In this document: piece by piece, positions 8,644 to 17,080 of the stretch
Layout: each line of letters starts with the position of its first letter
Position numbering within the stretch: the stretch's first letter is position 1
Origin: Kuafuiihalomonas sp964473255
Lineage (GTDB): Bacteria; Myxococcota; Kuafuiibacteriia; Kuafuiibacteriales; Kuafuiibacteriaceae
Length of the DNA: 64,000 nt
Direction of reading: 5' to 3'
NCBI GenBank assembly: GCA_964473255.1
Contig: CAYYOT010000001.1
Coordinates: 1 to 64,000 of the forward strand
Translations under genes and position numbers: made by a program
Notes under the pieces: model-generated
What the model saw: only the letters and a program-made list of their open reading frames with translations
The model's database searches: none
Told to the model about the DNA's origin: nothing

Positions 8644-11600
8644 TCAGAGACACTCGGCCGTGTACTCGATGCGAACCACCGAGCCCGGCGCCGGAACGGC
8701 GAGCGGAGTGAAGTTCACCGAGTTCGTCGAGAAGTCGTACGACCAGTTCTGACGACCCGATGTCTCACGCTCGGGCAGCCGGGTTTCATCCACGAAGACC
8801 TCGATGGTCTGAATGACGGGCTGGTTCGTCAGGAAGAAGCGCGACTTGAACCCGAACGCCTGCCGAGAAAGGTCTTCCAGAGTACGGCTCCAGTCCTGGG
8901 TGCAGATGGTCTGCGACACGCCGCCGGTCCGCTCCGCCAGCTCCAAGAGACGGGGGGCCGCCCCGGCGCTCCCCGCGCTCGAGTTACAGCCGGTCTCGCC
9001 GCCGGAAATCGCGGAGAACGAGAAGAGCTGGGTGTTTCGGAAGCCCTTGATGGACAGGAAGAAGTTCAGGAAGAAGTCGACGGTTCGGGCCGACTGCTCA
9101 CGCTCGTCGGTCACGCCGACGATCGAGAGCACCGCTTCGCGACGCAGGAAGCCTGCGTTGTGCCCGTTGATGTTCGGCGGGGTGAGCGCCTCGTAGGCCG
9201 CGTCGAGCACGTACTCGATGCCCGCGCCCGTCGAACCCTGCTGGGCGTTCGCCGAGAAGACCGTTACCGGTGAGGGCTGGGTCTGCGGCGTGACGATCCG
9301 GTTGGCGGCGGGGCCGGTGCCCGGCGTCGAACCAGAGACGAACTTCCCGCGCTCCACGTTCATGTCGGTGGTGGTCACCGCCAGGTGGTAGTCGAGCGAC
9401 TGGGCCTCGGCGAACTGAACGAAGTCGCCGAAGTTCGAAGCAAGGCTCTGCTGCTCGTCGAACATGGAGCAGGAGTTGTCGATGACGAAGAGGATGTCGA
9501 CCTCGGGACGGCCGAGCTGCTCGAAGCGGTCCTGCTGGACGGCGTCGATGTCGCCGCTGCCCTGAAGCGAGATGATGTACGTGACCGGCTGACCGTTGAA
9601 CTCACCCGTCATTTCCACCGCACCCGCGTAGTCGGAGACCTCGGGGGCGAAGAAGCCAACGCTGAACTGGAAGGAGGCACCCGGCGACAGGCTCAGCGGC
9701 AGCGAAGGCAGGCCGTTCGCGTTGAACACGCCCGGCTGCGCGTCGAGGTCGATGCTCTCGATGAGCGCCGGAGTGGCGCCGGTGTTGTACACGGTGACCG
9801 TCTTCGCACGCGCTGCGCAGCCGACCTCGATGGTTCCGAAGAACAGGTCGTTGGGGACGATGAGCAGCGTCGACTCGGCGGCGGTGCCGGTCAGGTCGAC
9901 GACGTTGAACGGACGGTCCGGATTCGAAATCGAGAACTCGATGGCGCCCCGGTGCTGACCCAGCGTTTCCGGCGCATAGCCGACGGAGACGGCCAGAGCA
10001 GCCTCGGGCGGAATCAGGACGGAGTTGACCTCGCCGTCGGGCAGCGAGAACTCGGCGCCCGACTCCGGCCGCAGGTTCACCGAGGTGACCAGGCACTGTG
10101 AAGTGGGCGAGAGGTTGCGAATCTCGAACGCGCGACGAGCGGCGCGGTTCACCTCGACGACGCCGAAATTCAGGTTCTCGTTCGAAACCTCGAAGTTGCA
10201 GGGGGGAAGGTTGATGCCTTCACCGCGGAGCAGCACTTCGAGCTCGGCCTCGTCCTGGTCGTTGCTGAAGATCACCATGCGGGTCTCGGCCTGCCCTTCG
10301 GCTCGCGGCTGGAACTCGACGGTGATGGCCTGCGACTGACCGGGGTTGATGATGGTCGCCGAGGCATCCGGCGACACGAACGCGCCGGTCGACTCGGAGT
10401 CGACGACGATCTCGCTGATCGAAAGCGGCTCGAAGCCGGTGTTGACGATAAGGATGGTGCGGCGGGCGGGCGCGAGGAGCGACACCAGACCAAAGTTGAC
10501 CTGAGCCGGGATGACCTCGATGTCGGGGCCACCGCCCGAGCCGAAGACCTGCACGAGCGTGTCCTTCCGGCGCGGATCGTCGTCGTCGATGGTGACCACC
10601 ATGGTGCCCTCGTCATCGCCGAGCTCCTGAGGCTCGTAGACGACCGGGATCTCGAGCTGACCACCGGGGTTATCGCCCTCGGGGGGCGCGAGGACAACGC
10701 CGCGGACGTCTTCACGAACGCTGAAGTCGGGGCTCGAGCTGGAGTTGAAGCGAGCCTCGTTCACCGTGATCTGCTCATTGGCGATGTTCGAGCACACGAC
10801 GTTGAGCTCCGAGGAAGCGCCCGGGTTGACCGGGCCGAAGTCGAGAGCCTGCGGCTCGCAGGAGAAGCCCTTCTCAACCGAAAAGCCGTCCATGTTGATG
10901 TCCAGCTCGCAGGCGGTCTGCGGGCAGTAGCTCAAAGTGAAACCACCACGCTCCTGAGTGTTGGCGATCAGCGGGCTGAACTGGACCTGCAGGTTGATGC
11001 TCTCCTTGGAGCCGAGCTGGAAGGCCTCGTCGTCGCGGAAGTTGTTGTCGACGGGCTGGATGCAGAAGGCCGCCGGGTCGTTCGTGCCGCAGATCGCAAT
11101 GTTGTTTCGGGGCAGGAACTGAATGTCCGCGCGGAAGTCCGAGTTGTTGGTCAGCTCGACCGTCAGGATCTTGGTCGAGTTCACGAGGACGTTCCTGAAG
11201 GAGAGGCGCTCGGGGTCCGCGACCAGCTGGGAGGTCACGCCGTCACCGCGCATCGTGATGGTCCGTTCGACCTGCTCACCGCCGATGGTGGCGCGCACGA
11301 CGATGACCGACTCTTTCGGCCCCAGCACTTTCGGGGAGAAGATGGCCGTGATCTGCATCGAGCCGTTGGGCGGCAGATCGACCGTGTCGAAGTCGAAGCT
11401 GAACGAGTTCGAGTCGAAGGGCTGACCGGGAACGACGCCGTCCAGCGTCACCGGCGCTAGACCGGTGTTCGTGACCAGCACGGTGCGCTGGCCGGAAGAG
11501 GTGCCGATCTGGACGTCGCCAAAATCGACAGAGTTGGTGCTGAGCTCGAGCTCGGCGACGGTCACGCCGCCGCTGAACTCCTCGTCGCAACCGACGAGGC

Positions 11601-11670
11601 CAACCGAGCCCACCATCGCCAGTACGGGAACGGCCCCGGTGAGGGCCTGCGTAAATCGCTTCATCTTCAT
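8644..11670 (-). CDS. Large lipoprotein with six ASH-type repeats and a von Willebrand A-like C-terminal domain
   Basis: This 1008-residue protein starts with a signal peptide and a clear lipobox (GSVGLVGCDEE). Six tandem Ig-like choice-of-anchor-D/ASH repeats follow, each with an xxFGxVxxG-type core, for example VDFGDVQIGTSS, LDFGPVNPGASS, VNFGLVSLLAPA and LNFGVVEVNRAA. From about residue 720 there is a vWA-like domain with an intact metal-site motif, VIDNSCSMFDEQ. The protein is probably displayed on the envelope and may bind a partner or polymer through the vWA domain. Two start codons two codons apart (11670 and 11664) both follow AAAGGA; I give the longer. It shares its C-terminal third with the smaller gene downstream, probably by duplication. 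Confidence 0.85.
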   Translation of the reverse strand: MKMKRFTQALTGAVPVLAMVGSVGLVGCDEEFSGGVTVAELELSTNSVDFGDVQIGTSSGQRTVLVTNTGLAPVTLDGVVPGQPFDSNSFSFDFDTVDLPPNGSMQITAIFSPKVLGPKESVIVVRATIGGEQVERTITMRGDGVTSQLVADPERLSFRNVLVNSTKILTVELTNNSDFRADIQFLPRNNIAICGTNDPAAFCIQPVDNNFRDDEAFQLGSKESINLQVQFSPLIANTQERGGFTLSYCPQTACELDINMDGFSVEKGFSCEPQALDFGPVNPGASSELNVVCSNIANEQITVNEARFNSSSSPDFSVREDVRGVVLAPPEGDNPGGQLEIPVVYEPQELGDDEGTMVVTIDDDDPRRKDTLVQVFGSGGGPDIEVIPAQVNFGLVSLLAPARRTILIVNTGFEPLSISEIVVDSESTGAFVSPDASATIINPGQSQAITVEFQPRAEGQAETRMVIFSNDQDEAELEVLLRGEGINLPPCNFEVSNENLNFGVVEVNRAARRAFEIRNLSPTSQCLVTSVNLRPESGAEFSLPDGEVNSVLIPPEAALAVSVGYAPETLGQHRGAIEFSISNPDRPFNVVDLTGTAAESTLLIVPNDLFFGTIEVGCAARAKTVTVYNTGATPALIESIDLDAQPGVFNANGLPSLPLSLSPGASFQFSVGFFAPEVSDYAGAVEMTGEFNGQPVTYIISLQGSGDIDAVQQDRFEQLGRPEVDILFVIDNSCSMFDEQQSLASNFGDFVQFAEAQSLDYHLAVTTTDMNVERGKFVSGSTPGTGPAANRIVTPQTQPSPVTVFSANAQQGSTGAGIEYVLDAAYEALTPPNINGHNAGFLRREAVLSIVGVTDEREQSARTVDFFLNFFLSIKGFRNTQLFSFSAISGGETGCNSSAGSAGAAPRLLELAERTGGVSQTICTQDWSRTLEDLSRQAFGFKSRFFLTNQPVIQTIEVFVDETRLPERETSGRQNWSYDFSTNSVNFTPLAVPAPGSVVRIEYTAECL

Positions 11671-11914
11671 GTGTCCTTTCGGAAGCTGGTTCATCTCAGA
11701 ATCGAGGTGTCGGGGTTCTCTCTCACCGTCGAGCCGCGCCCTCGCGAGAGCGACAGGATTCGACCGGTGAGTTCCGCACACATAAAACTCTCTGAGCGTG
11801 TGAGTGTCGGGCTCCTGTCATTCCGTCATGGAAAATGATGGTCAAGATCACGAAATGGCCGCGTCTAACCGAATTGTGGGGTTCGAACGCCCTCGTAGTG
11901 CCGCCAATTGTTCG
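11671..11914. other. 244-base spacer upstream of the large lipoprotein gene
   Basis: This spacer is more AT-rich than its surroundings and should hold the promoter for the minus-strand lipoprotein gene. Reading the minus strand, a TTTTAT box about 110 bases before the start could be a -10 element, but no convincing -35 partner is visible. No coding sequence or RNA gene was recognised. Confidence 0.4.
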
Positions 11915-12832
11915 TTAACCCTTATATTGGTCAGCGAGCGCCGCAAGCGTGGTCAATTCCGTCTGGGCCTGGAGTCGTTCGACGAGCTGCCGCAGCGCGT
12001 CAAATTTGGACGGCGCAGCCTGGCGCAGGTCGGGCTGCGCTGCGGTGAGTTCAGGGTGAACTCCGGGGTCCGCTGGATCGAGCAGGTCGATCGCGTGCAA
12101 CTCGAAGACGATGTCGTGCCCGCCGCGCAGCACCCGGTCGAGGAGCGCATCGCGGAAGCTCCGCGGCCATAACACCCAGCTGGTGCCGATGATCGGGAGC
12201 CGGAGGACGGGGTCGACGAGCATCGGGACTTCGAGGAGCGGTCCGTCGGCCGCGCGACGCCAGTAGCGGTGCGGCGTCGTTCGATAGGCGTGCCGCGACC
12301 CGGCGTAGGCTCGAGGGTCACCGCGCAGCGAATGCGACGACCGTCCGCGCAGTCGATACCAGGCGAGCGCGGCGGCGCGCGCACCCCAGTACGCCGGCGA
12401 AGGCAGCAGCGACGAGTCGTAGGCGTACCCACGCTCGACCAGGGCGTGGAGGAGAGCCGGGCTCACGTTGTAGCCCGGAGCGCGAAAGCCTCTCGGCGGT
12501 CGGCCGCCGTTCAGGGGGGTCAGCGCCGCTTCGGCCGCGGCCAGATCGGCGTGGATGGCGGCGGGCGAGCGCTGGCTCAGCCGATAGTCATGGGCGAAGG
12601 AGTGACTCCCGATCTCGCTGCCGGAGTCGAGCGCAGGCGCGAATTGCTCGGCGTACCGCGGCGCATCGCGGCCGATCAGGAACACGGTGGCCGGTCGACC
12701 CGCCATCAGTTCCCAAAATCGGGGCATGGCACAGGTGTAGATCGGGTCCGCCTCGAGCGCCGGCGCAGCCAGGCCGTGGATGTCGGAGTACAGGCGGAGG
12801 GAGTCGACGTCGATGCTGACGACCGACCGCAT
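11915..12832 (-). CDS. Polysaccharide deacetylase (NodB/CE4 family)
   Basis: The 305-residue protein has an Asp pair in VVSIDVDSLRL at the N-terminus, the metal-binding SHSFAHD near residue 77, the catalytic RAPGYN near residue 116, and a late ELHAIDLLDP. These correspond in order to the conserved CE4 motifs. It should remove N-acetyl groups from amino sugars in a polysaccharide. No signal peptide is seen, which suggests action on a cytoplasmic or lipid-linked precursor. The start ATG overlaps the stop of the upstream glycosyltransferase as TGATG; a GTG one codon earlier is possible. It is the last gene of a three-gene coupled cassette. Confidence 0.87.
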   Translation of the reverse strand: MRSVVSIDVDSLRLYSDIHGLAAPALEADPIYTCAMPRFWELMAGRPATVFLIGRDAPRYAEQFAPALDSGSEIGSHSFAHDYRLSQRSPAAIHADLAAAEAALTPLNGGRPPRGFRAPGYNVSPALLHALVERGYAYDSSLLPSPAYWGARAAALAWYRLRGRSSHSLRGDPRAYAGSRHAYRTTPHRYWRRAADGPLLEVPMLVDPVLRLPIIGTSWVLWPRSFRDALLDRVLRGGHDIVFELHAIDLLDPADPGVHPELTAAQPDLRQAAPSKFDALRQLVERLQAQTELTTLAALADQYKG

Positions 12833-13554
12833 CACCCGTCGCCTTTGATCCGGATGGCGTACACGAGCCGGGAAAGGTTTCCGAGGACGCGTGGTACGCG
12901 CTTGGTGAGCCGGATCGATGGATTCCGCTTTTCCTCGAGGTTGAGCGGGATCTCGACCAGTCGGAGCTCGGCCCGCTCCGCTCGGATGACCATCTCCGAG
13001 GCGAACATGTCGCGGTCCACGACGCAGCTTCGAACGATGGGCAAGAGGGCTTGGCGCCGGAAAGCCTTGAGGCCATGGGTATCCGTGCCCTTGAAGCCGA
13101 GGGAAACGCGGAGCATTCCGTTGATCACCCGGGTGGCGGCTTTGCGGTGCAGCGGTCGGCGATCGCGCGCGCCGCGCATGGTCTTGGAGCCTACGACCAA
13201 GTCGTACCCGCCGTCTTCCCCCACCAAGAGCTCGGAGGCGCGGCGGTGGAAGTCGACGTCGCAGATGTCGATCTCGTCGCAGTGGACGTAGGTCCCGCGG
13301 GCGCGCTCGATGCCTTCACGAAGCGCCCGGCCGTAGTTTGGTTCACCCGTCGAAAAGGTGGATACCTCGGGGATCTCTTCCGATATCTCGCGGGCGAGGT
13401 CGGCGGTTCGGTCCCGGGAGCCGTTTTCTGCGATCAGGATTTCGAAGGGGCGCCCGAGCTTTTTGACCCGCGCGTGCAGCTCTCGGATCGAGCCTTCGAG
13501 GATGGGAGCTTCGTTGTGGACAGGGATGACGAAGGACAGCTCGGGCGCGCTCAT
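12832..13554 (-). CDS. Family 2 glycosyltransferase (polyprenyl-phosphate sugar transferase-like)
   Basis: This 240-residue GT-A protein opens with LSFVIPVHNEAPILEGSI. It contains the nucleotide-sugar-binding ILIAENGSRDRTADL, a DEIDICD segment in the position of the DxD metal site, and the late RNPSIRLTKRVPRVLG. It lacks the C-terminal membrane helices of many relatives, and the overall shape is like dolichyl-phosphate glucosyl- or mannosyltransferases. It starts at MSAPELS, since the upstream frame is low-complexity and overlaps the next gene. Start and stop codons interlock with both neighbours (TGATG), so it is translated with the flavoprotein and deacetylase genes. Confidence 0.87.
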   Translation of the reverse strand: MSAPELSFVIPVHNEAPILEGSIRELHARVKKLGRPFEILIAENGSRDRTADLAREISEEIPEVSTFSTGEPNYGRALREGIERARGTYVHCDEIDICDVDFHRRASELLVGEDGGYDLVVGSKTMRGARDRRPLHRKAATRVINGMLRVSLGFKGTDTHGLKAFRRQALLPIVRSCVVDRDMFASEMVIRAERAELRLVEIPLNLEEKRNPSIRLTKRVPRVLGNLSRLVYAIRIKGDG

Positions 13555-14882
13555 CAGATCGTGCGCTCCTCCCGAACGGCCGCGGCCGCCTCCATGCCCT
13601 CGGTCAATGCGTCTTCCATCGCATTGTACTGCCAGCGTCCGTAGCGTCCGACGGAGATGATCCGGCAGGACCGCAACCAATCGAGAACGGTCTGTCGGGC
13701 TTCGGTGTAGTGCTCGTCGAACAAGACGTAGGCCGGTGACAGCACGTTCGGCTCCATGAAGAGCACCTCCGACTCATCGTCCAGGATCCCGATCTTGCGG
13801 AGACCATCCATCACCGCCTGTTCGTAGCGGCTGGGGTCTACGTCGCCGTAGTGGCCCATCTCGACGTAGTAGCTGCGGTGCCCCGCCGGCGCCAAGCTCG
13901 GCTCGACGGCGGTGTACGATCCCACCCGATAAAACGGAAACTCCGCTTCCGGCACGTAGACCCAGTGCAGGTCTTGGTGCTCCTTGGCTTCCCCACGAAC
14001 GCCGACATCGAAGTAAAGAACCGAGTTGGCGCGAAGCCGGGCCCGAGCGTCGCGCACGGATTCGGGAACGGAGGCGTCACCGCCCGCCAGAACGAGGTCG
14101 ACCAGAACGTCGAGCGGCAGCGTCGTCACGAGCCGGTCGTACTCGATGATCTCGCCGTCGGTCATGGTCACGCGTCGGGCGTCGAGGTCGATCGCGTCGG
14201 GCCGCCGACCCAGCTCGGCTCGGCGACCGATGGCGTCGTGGATCGACTCGGGAAGCGCGCCGATACCTCCGGTTCGCGGGTAGACAAAAGTCGCGTTGTA
14301 TCCGAGCGCCTCGCGAGAGAGTCCCAGGGCGCCCTGAACGACGGCCTCCATCGATGGTCGCGGGATGTAACGCCGGGCGAAGTCGGCGGCTAGCGTCTCC
14401 AGCGGCACGCCGTAGATCTTCTCGTTGTACGGGTACATGAAGTGCTGGCAGATGCCTTCGCCGAACTCCTTGCGAATCCACTCCTTGTAGTTCTTGGGCT
14501 CGGGCAGATCCTCTTCGGTGCGCGCCTTGATCAGGCCTAGGAGGCACTCGGCGACGACTTCCTGGGGGAGGCCAAAGGTATTGGCCTGAAACGGATAGAG
14601 AGTGAAAGTTCCCTTGCTGTACACTCGTGCCTTCCGCTGGCGAGGAACGAGGTTGTCCCCGAGCAGACCGTGCACCAGCTCCTTCGTCGCCTCCTTCCGG
14701 AGGTGTAGCCAGTGGCCGGTGCCGTCGCAAAGAAAGCCCAGCGGACGCTTTCGCGTTCGGGCCAGACCTCCAACCGAATCGTTCTTCTCGATGAGCCGAT
14801 AGGAACGCCGGTCGCCGAGATGGTAGGCGCAGGAGAGGCCGGTCAGTCCCGCGCCCAAGATGAGGGTGGACGTGCTGCTCAT
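13554..14882 (-). CDS. FAD-dependent oxidoreductase of the UDP-galactopyranose mutase / amine oxidase fold
   Basis: The 442-residue protein starts with a dinucleotide-binding motif, LILGAGLTGLSCAYHL, and then IEKNDSVGGLARTRK, followed by GTGHWLHLRK. The core (MYPYNEKIYGVPLETL and FVYPRTGGIGALPESI) is typical of NAD(P)/FAD-binding proteins grouped with protoporphyrinogen oxidase and UDP-galactopyranose mutase that occur in polysaccharide loci. C-terminal SVGRYGRWQYNAMEDAL matches that group. It is the first gene of a coupled cassette with a glycosyltransferase and a deacetylase. It faces away from the gene at 15007, with a 124-base shared upstream region. The reaction is not predicted; ring contraction or sugar oxidation are possible. 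Confidence 0.8.
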   Translation of the reverse strand: MSSTSTLILGAGLTGLSCAYHLGDRRSYRLIEKNDSVGGLARTRKRPLGFLCDGTGHWLHLRKEATKELVHGLLGDNLVPRQRKARVYSKGTFTLYPFQANTFGLPQEVVAECLLGLIKARTEEDLPEPKNYKEWIRKEFGEGICQHFMYPYNEKIYGVPLETLAADFARRYIPRPSMEAVVQGALGLSREALGYNATFVYPRTGGIGALPESIHDAIGRRAELGRRPDAIDLDARRVTMTDGEIIEYDRLVTTLPLDVLVDLVLAGGDASVPESVRDARARLRANSVLYFDVGVRGEAKEHQDLHWVYVPEAEFPFYRVGSYTAVEPSLAPAGHRSYYVEMGHYGDVDPSRYEQAVMDGLRKIGILDDESEVLFMEPNVLSPAYVLFDEHYTEARQTVLDWLRSCRIISVGRYGRWQYNAMEDALTEGMEAAAAVREERTI

Positions 14883-15006
14883 GGCGAGGCCCCGGGACCC
14901 TGGCAAAAAACCCCGGGGGACTCCAGCCTTTCGTGGCGGCCGGCCCGTTCCCTAACCGAGCGGGCTTGTTGAGCGACAGGTCCGCCCATGGTACCGCCGC
15001 CGACGC

Positions 15007-17070
15007 ATGCGTCCGTGGATCACCGGGGTTTCGGTGGCTGGGGTCTTGATGACCGCGACCGCTGGGGCTCAAACGCCCGACCCGGCGCCGACCTCGACGA
15101 CGACCTCGGCCGTCGACATCGAGGCCATCACCGACCAGATCCGAGAGCAGCTCCGAGACGAGCTCAAAGAAGAGCTGAAGGCGGAGCTCAAGCGCGAGAT
15201 CCAGGAGGAGCTGGAGGCGGAAGCCGACGTGCTGGCCCCGGTCGAGTCGGACGACTGGGCCGATACCGAGTGGTCGTGGGAAGAGCCGACCGAGCCGGAG
15301 CTGAACTTTCTGGAGCTCGACGGCTACTTTCGATTGCGCTGGGACCTCTTCAACAACCTGGACATGGGGACCTTCCGCTCATGGGACGTGAACGGTAACG
15401 AGCTGATCGAGCCCAACGAGATCTACGGGCCTTTCGCCGAGCCATTCGTGTACGAGGCGGAGGGCTTCGGCCTGTCCGACGCGCCGCCCGTTCCCATGTG
15501 TCCGACCGACAGCGGGGAGACGGGGTGTGCGCCCGCCAACTCCGGAAACGACATCGATACCCTCGCCGGCGCCAACATGCGACTGCGCCTCGAGCCCACC
15601 CTGAACGTCTTCGAAGACATCAAGGTCAAGAGTCAGATCGACGTGCTCGACAACGTCGTTCTCGGTTCGAATCCCGACTCGTTCCCGTTCAACCCGATGA
15701 CGCCTCTGTCTGCATTCACCAACGTCGCCCAGCCGCCTTCGAACGGGATCAACTCGGTCGTTTCCGATTCCATCCGGGTGAAGCGGCTATGGGGTGAGGT
15801 CACCACCCCGCTGGGGCAGCTGCGATTCGGTCGTCAGCCCAATCACTTCGGGATGGGCATCACCCACAACGACGGACGAGGTATCGATGACGACTTCGGC
15901 GACAACGTCGACCGCGTTCTCTTCGCTGTGAAGCTCGGCGACTTCTACATCATGCCCGCCTACGATTGGCTGGTATCCGGACCGACCAGCGCAACCTTTT
16001 ACGATCCGTTCGGTCAGCCATTCGACCGCGGAGAGCGCGACGACGTCGAGCGCTGGAACCTGATCGTGACCAAAGAGCACGACGAGGAAACGGTTCGTCA
16101 GATGCTCCAGAACGACCGGGTCGTCTGGCAGGCGGGCGGCTACGGAACGTTCCGCAAGCAGAACTGGGATGTGCCCGATTTCTATCGCGAAGGGGATATC
16201 GAGAACCAAGCCAACGAGAACCGCTTGGTCGAGCGCCACGCGGCGATCGGGACCGGCAACTTCTGGGCGAAGCTTCAGTGGCGTCAGCTCACCATCGAAG
16301 CCGAGTACGGCTTCATGTATGGCAACATCAATAACCCGGCGCTCACCCGAGATCCCGACGACGGATTCGAAACCGTGGCCGACGCCTTCGAGGTGAATCA
16401 GCACGGCGCGGCTCTCCGCGGCGAGTACAAATTCCTCAAGAACGATGCGCTCAAGATCGAGTTCCTGACGCTCTTCGCCAGCGGCGACCCCGCTCCCGGT
16501 TGGGGTATTCGGCCGCTCTTGGGCAAGACCGGCGGAATTCCGAACCGAATCGGAGGCTACTGGGACGGTAACCAATCGACGTCGGGAAGCCCGAGCCTCA
16601 CGAACTTTCGGTTCAACCCGGCCTACTACTTCGACATCATTCTTTGGCGGCAGATGATCGGCACGCTCACCGATGCCGTCGTCGTTCGTCCGAGCGTTCA
16701 GTACAACATCACCAAGGAGCTGGGGGGGCGCTTCGACATGATCTACAGCCACGCGCTGTTTTCGCAGTCGACGCCTTCCAACTCGCTGGACCAAGAGGTC
16801 CTGGATGCCAACAACCAAGCAGCCGACCTCGGAGGGCCTTCGAATCCTCTCGGCTTCGAGCTCGATTTCAAGTTGTTCTTCGACAGCGATGATGGCTTTC
16901 ACGCCTGGTTTCAGTACGGACTCTTCATCCCCATGGACGCGATGGACCGGCTGGTCGCGCGACCCGAACGCAGCGGCGGTACGCAGACCAACGTCAACGG
17001 GACCGAGGTCACGCGCCTGAACGCGAGCCTCGTGCACAGCCTCCAGATCCTATTGGGCATCTCGTTTTAG
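15007..17070 (+). CDS. Outer-membrane-type protein resembling the TIGR04551 family
   Basis: The 687-residue protein has a signal peptide ending near ATAGAQTPDP. A strongly charged, heptad-like helical segment follows at about residues 38-75, alternating Glu, Leu, Lys and Arg. After an acidic linker, the remaining 600 residues show alternating hydrophobic and polar stretches rich in aromatic residues. They include LGQLRFGRQPNHFGMGITHN and end in LQILLGISF, a terminal phenylalanine as in outer-membrane barrels. The layout resembles TIGR04551, an uncharacterised family known mostly from myxobacteria. It probably forms a large beta-barrel with a periplasmic coiled coil. It is followed 10 bases later by argH. 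Confidence 0.7.
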   Translation: MRPWITGVSVAGVLMTATAGAQTPDPAPTSTTTSAVDIEAITDQIREQLRDELKEELKAELKREIQEELEAEADVLAPVESDDWADTEWSWEEPTEPELNFLELDGYFRLRWDLFNNLDMGTFRSWDVNGNELIEPNEIYGPFAEPFVYEAEGFGLSDAPPVPMCPTDSGETGCAPANSGNDIDTLAGANMRLRLEPTLNVFEDIKVKSQIDVLDNVVLGSNPDSFPFNPMTPLSAFTNVAQPPSNGINSVVSDSIRVKRLWGEVTTPLGQLRFGRQPNHFGMGITHNDGRGIDDDFGDNVDRVLFAVKLGDFYIMPAYDWLVSGPTSATFYDPFGQPFDRGERDDVERWNLIVTKEHDEETVRQMLQNDRVVWQAGGYGTFRKQNWDVPDFYREGDIENQANENRLVERHAAIGTGNFWAKLQWRQLTIEAEYGFMYGNINNPALTRDPDDGFETVADAFEVNQHGAALRGEYKFLKNDALKIEFLTLFASGDPAPGWGIRPLLGKTGGIPNRIGGYWDGNQSTSGSPSLTNFRFNPAYYFDIILWRQMIGTLTDAVVVRPSVQYNITKELGGRFDMIYSHALFSQSTPSNSLDQEVLDANNQAADLGGPSNPLGFELDFKLFFDSDDGFHAWFQYGLFIPMDAMDRLVARPERSGGTQTNVNGTEVTRLNASLVHSLQILLGISF

Positions 17071-17080
17071 TGGGGACGTC

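Noticed and set aside
11878..11895. GGGGTTCGAACGCCC in the spacer, resembling a tRNA T-arm
   Set aside because: The base after the loop is G, so the required G53-C61 pair cannot form, and no cloverleaf is present.
15660..15680. A tRNA T-arm-like GGTTCGAATCCCG
   Set aside because: It lies inside the reading frame of the large envelope protein, and no acceptor stem, D-arm or anticodon arm can be built around it.
15787..17037. A 416-codon open frame opposite the envelope protein
   Set aside because: No recognised domain and it mirrors codon bias of the plus-strand gene, which has a signal peptide and coherent barrel pattern.
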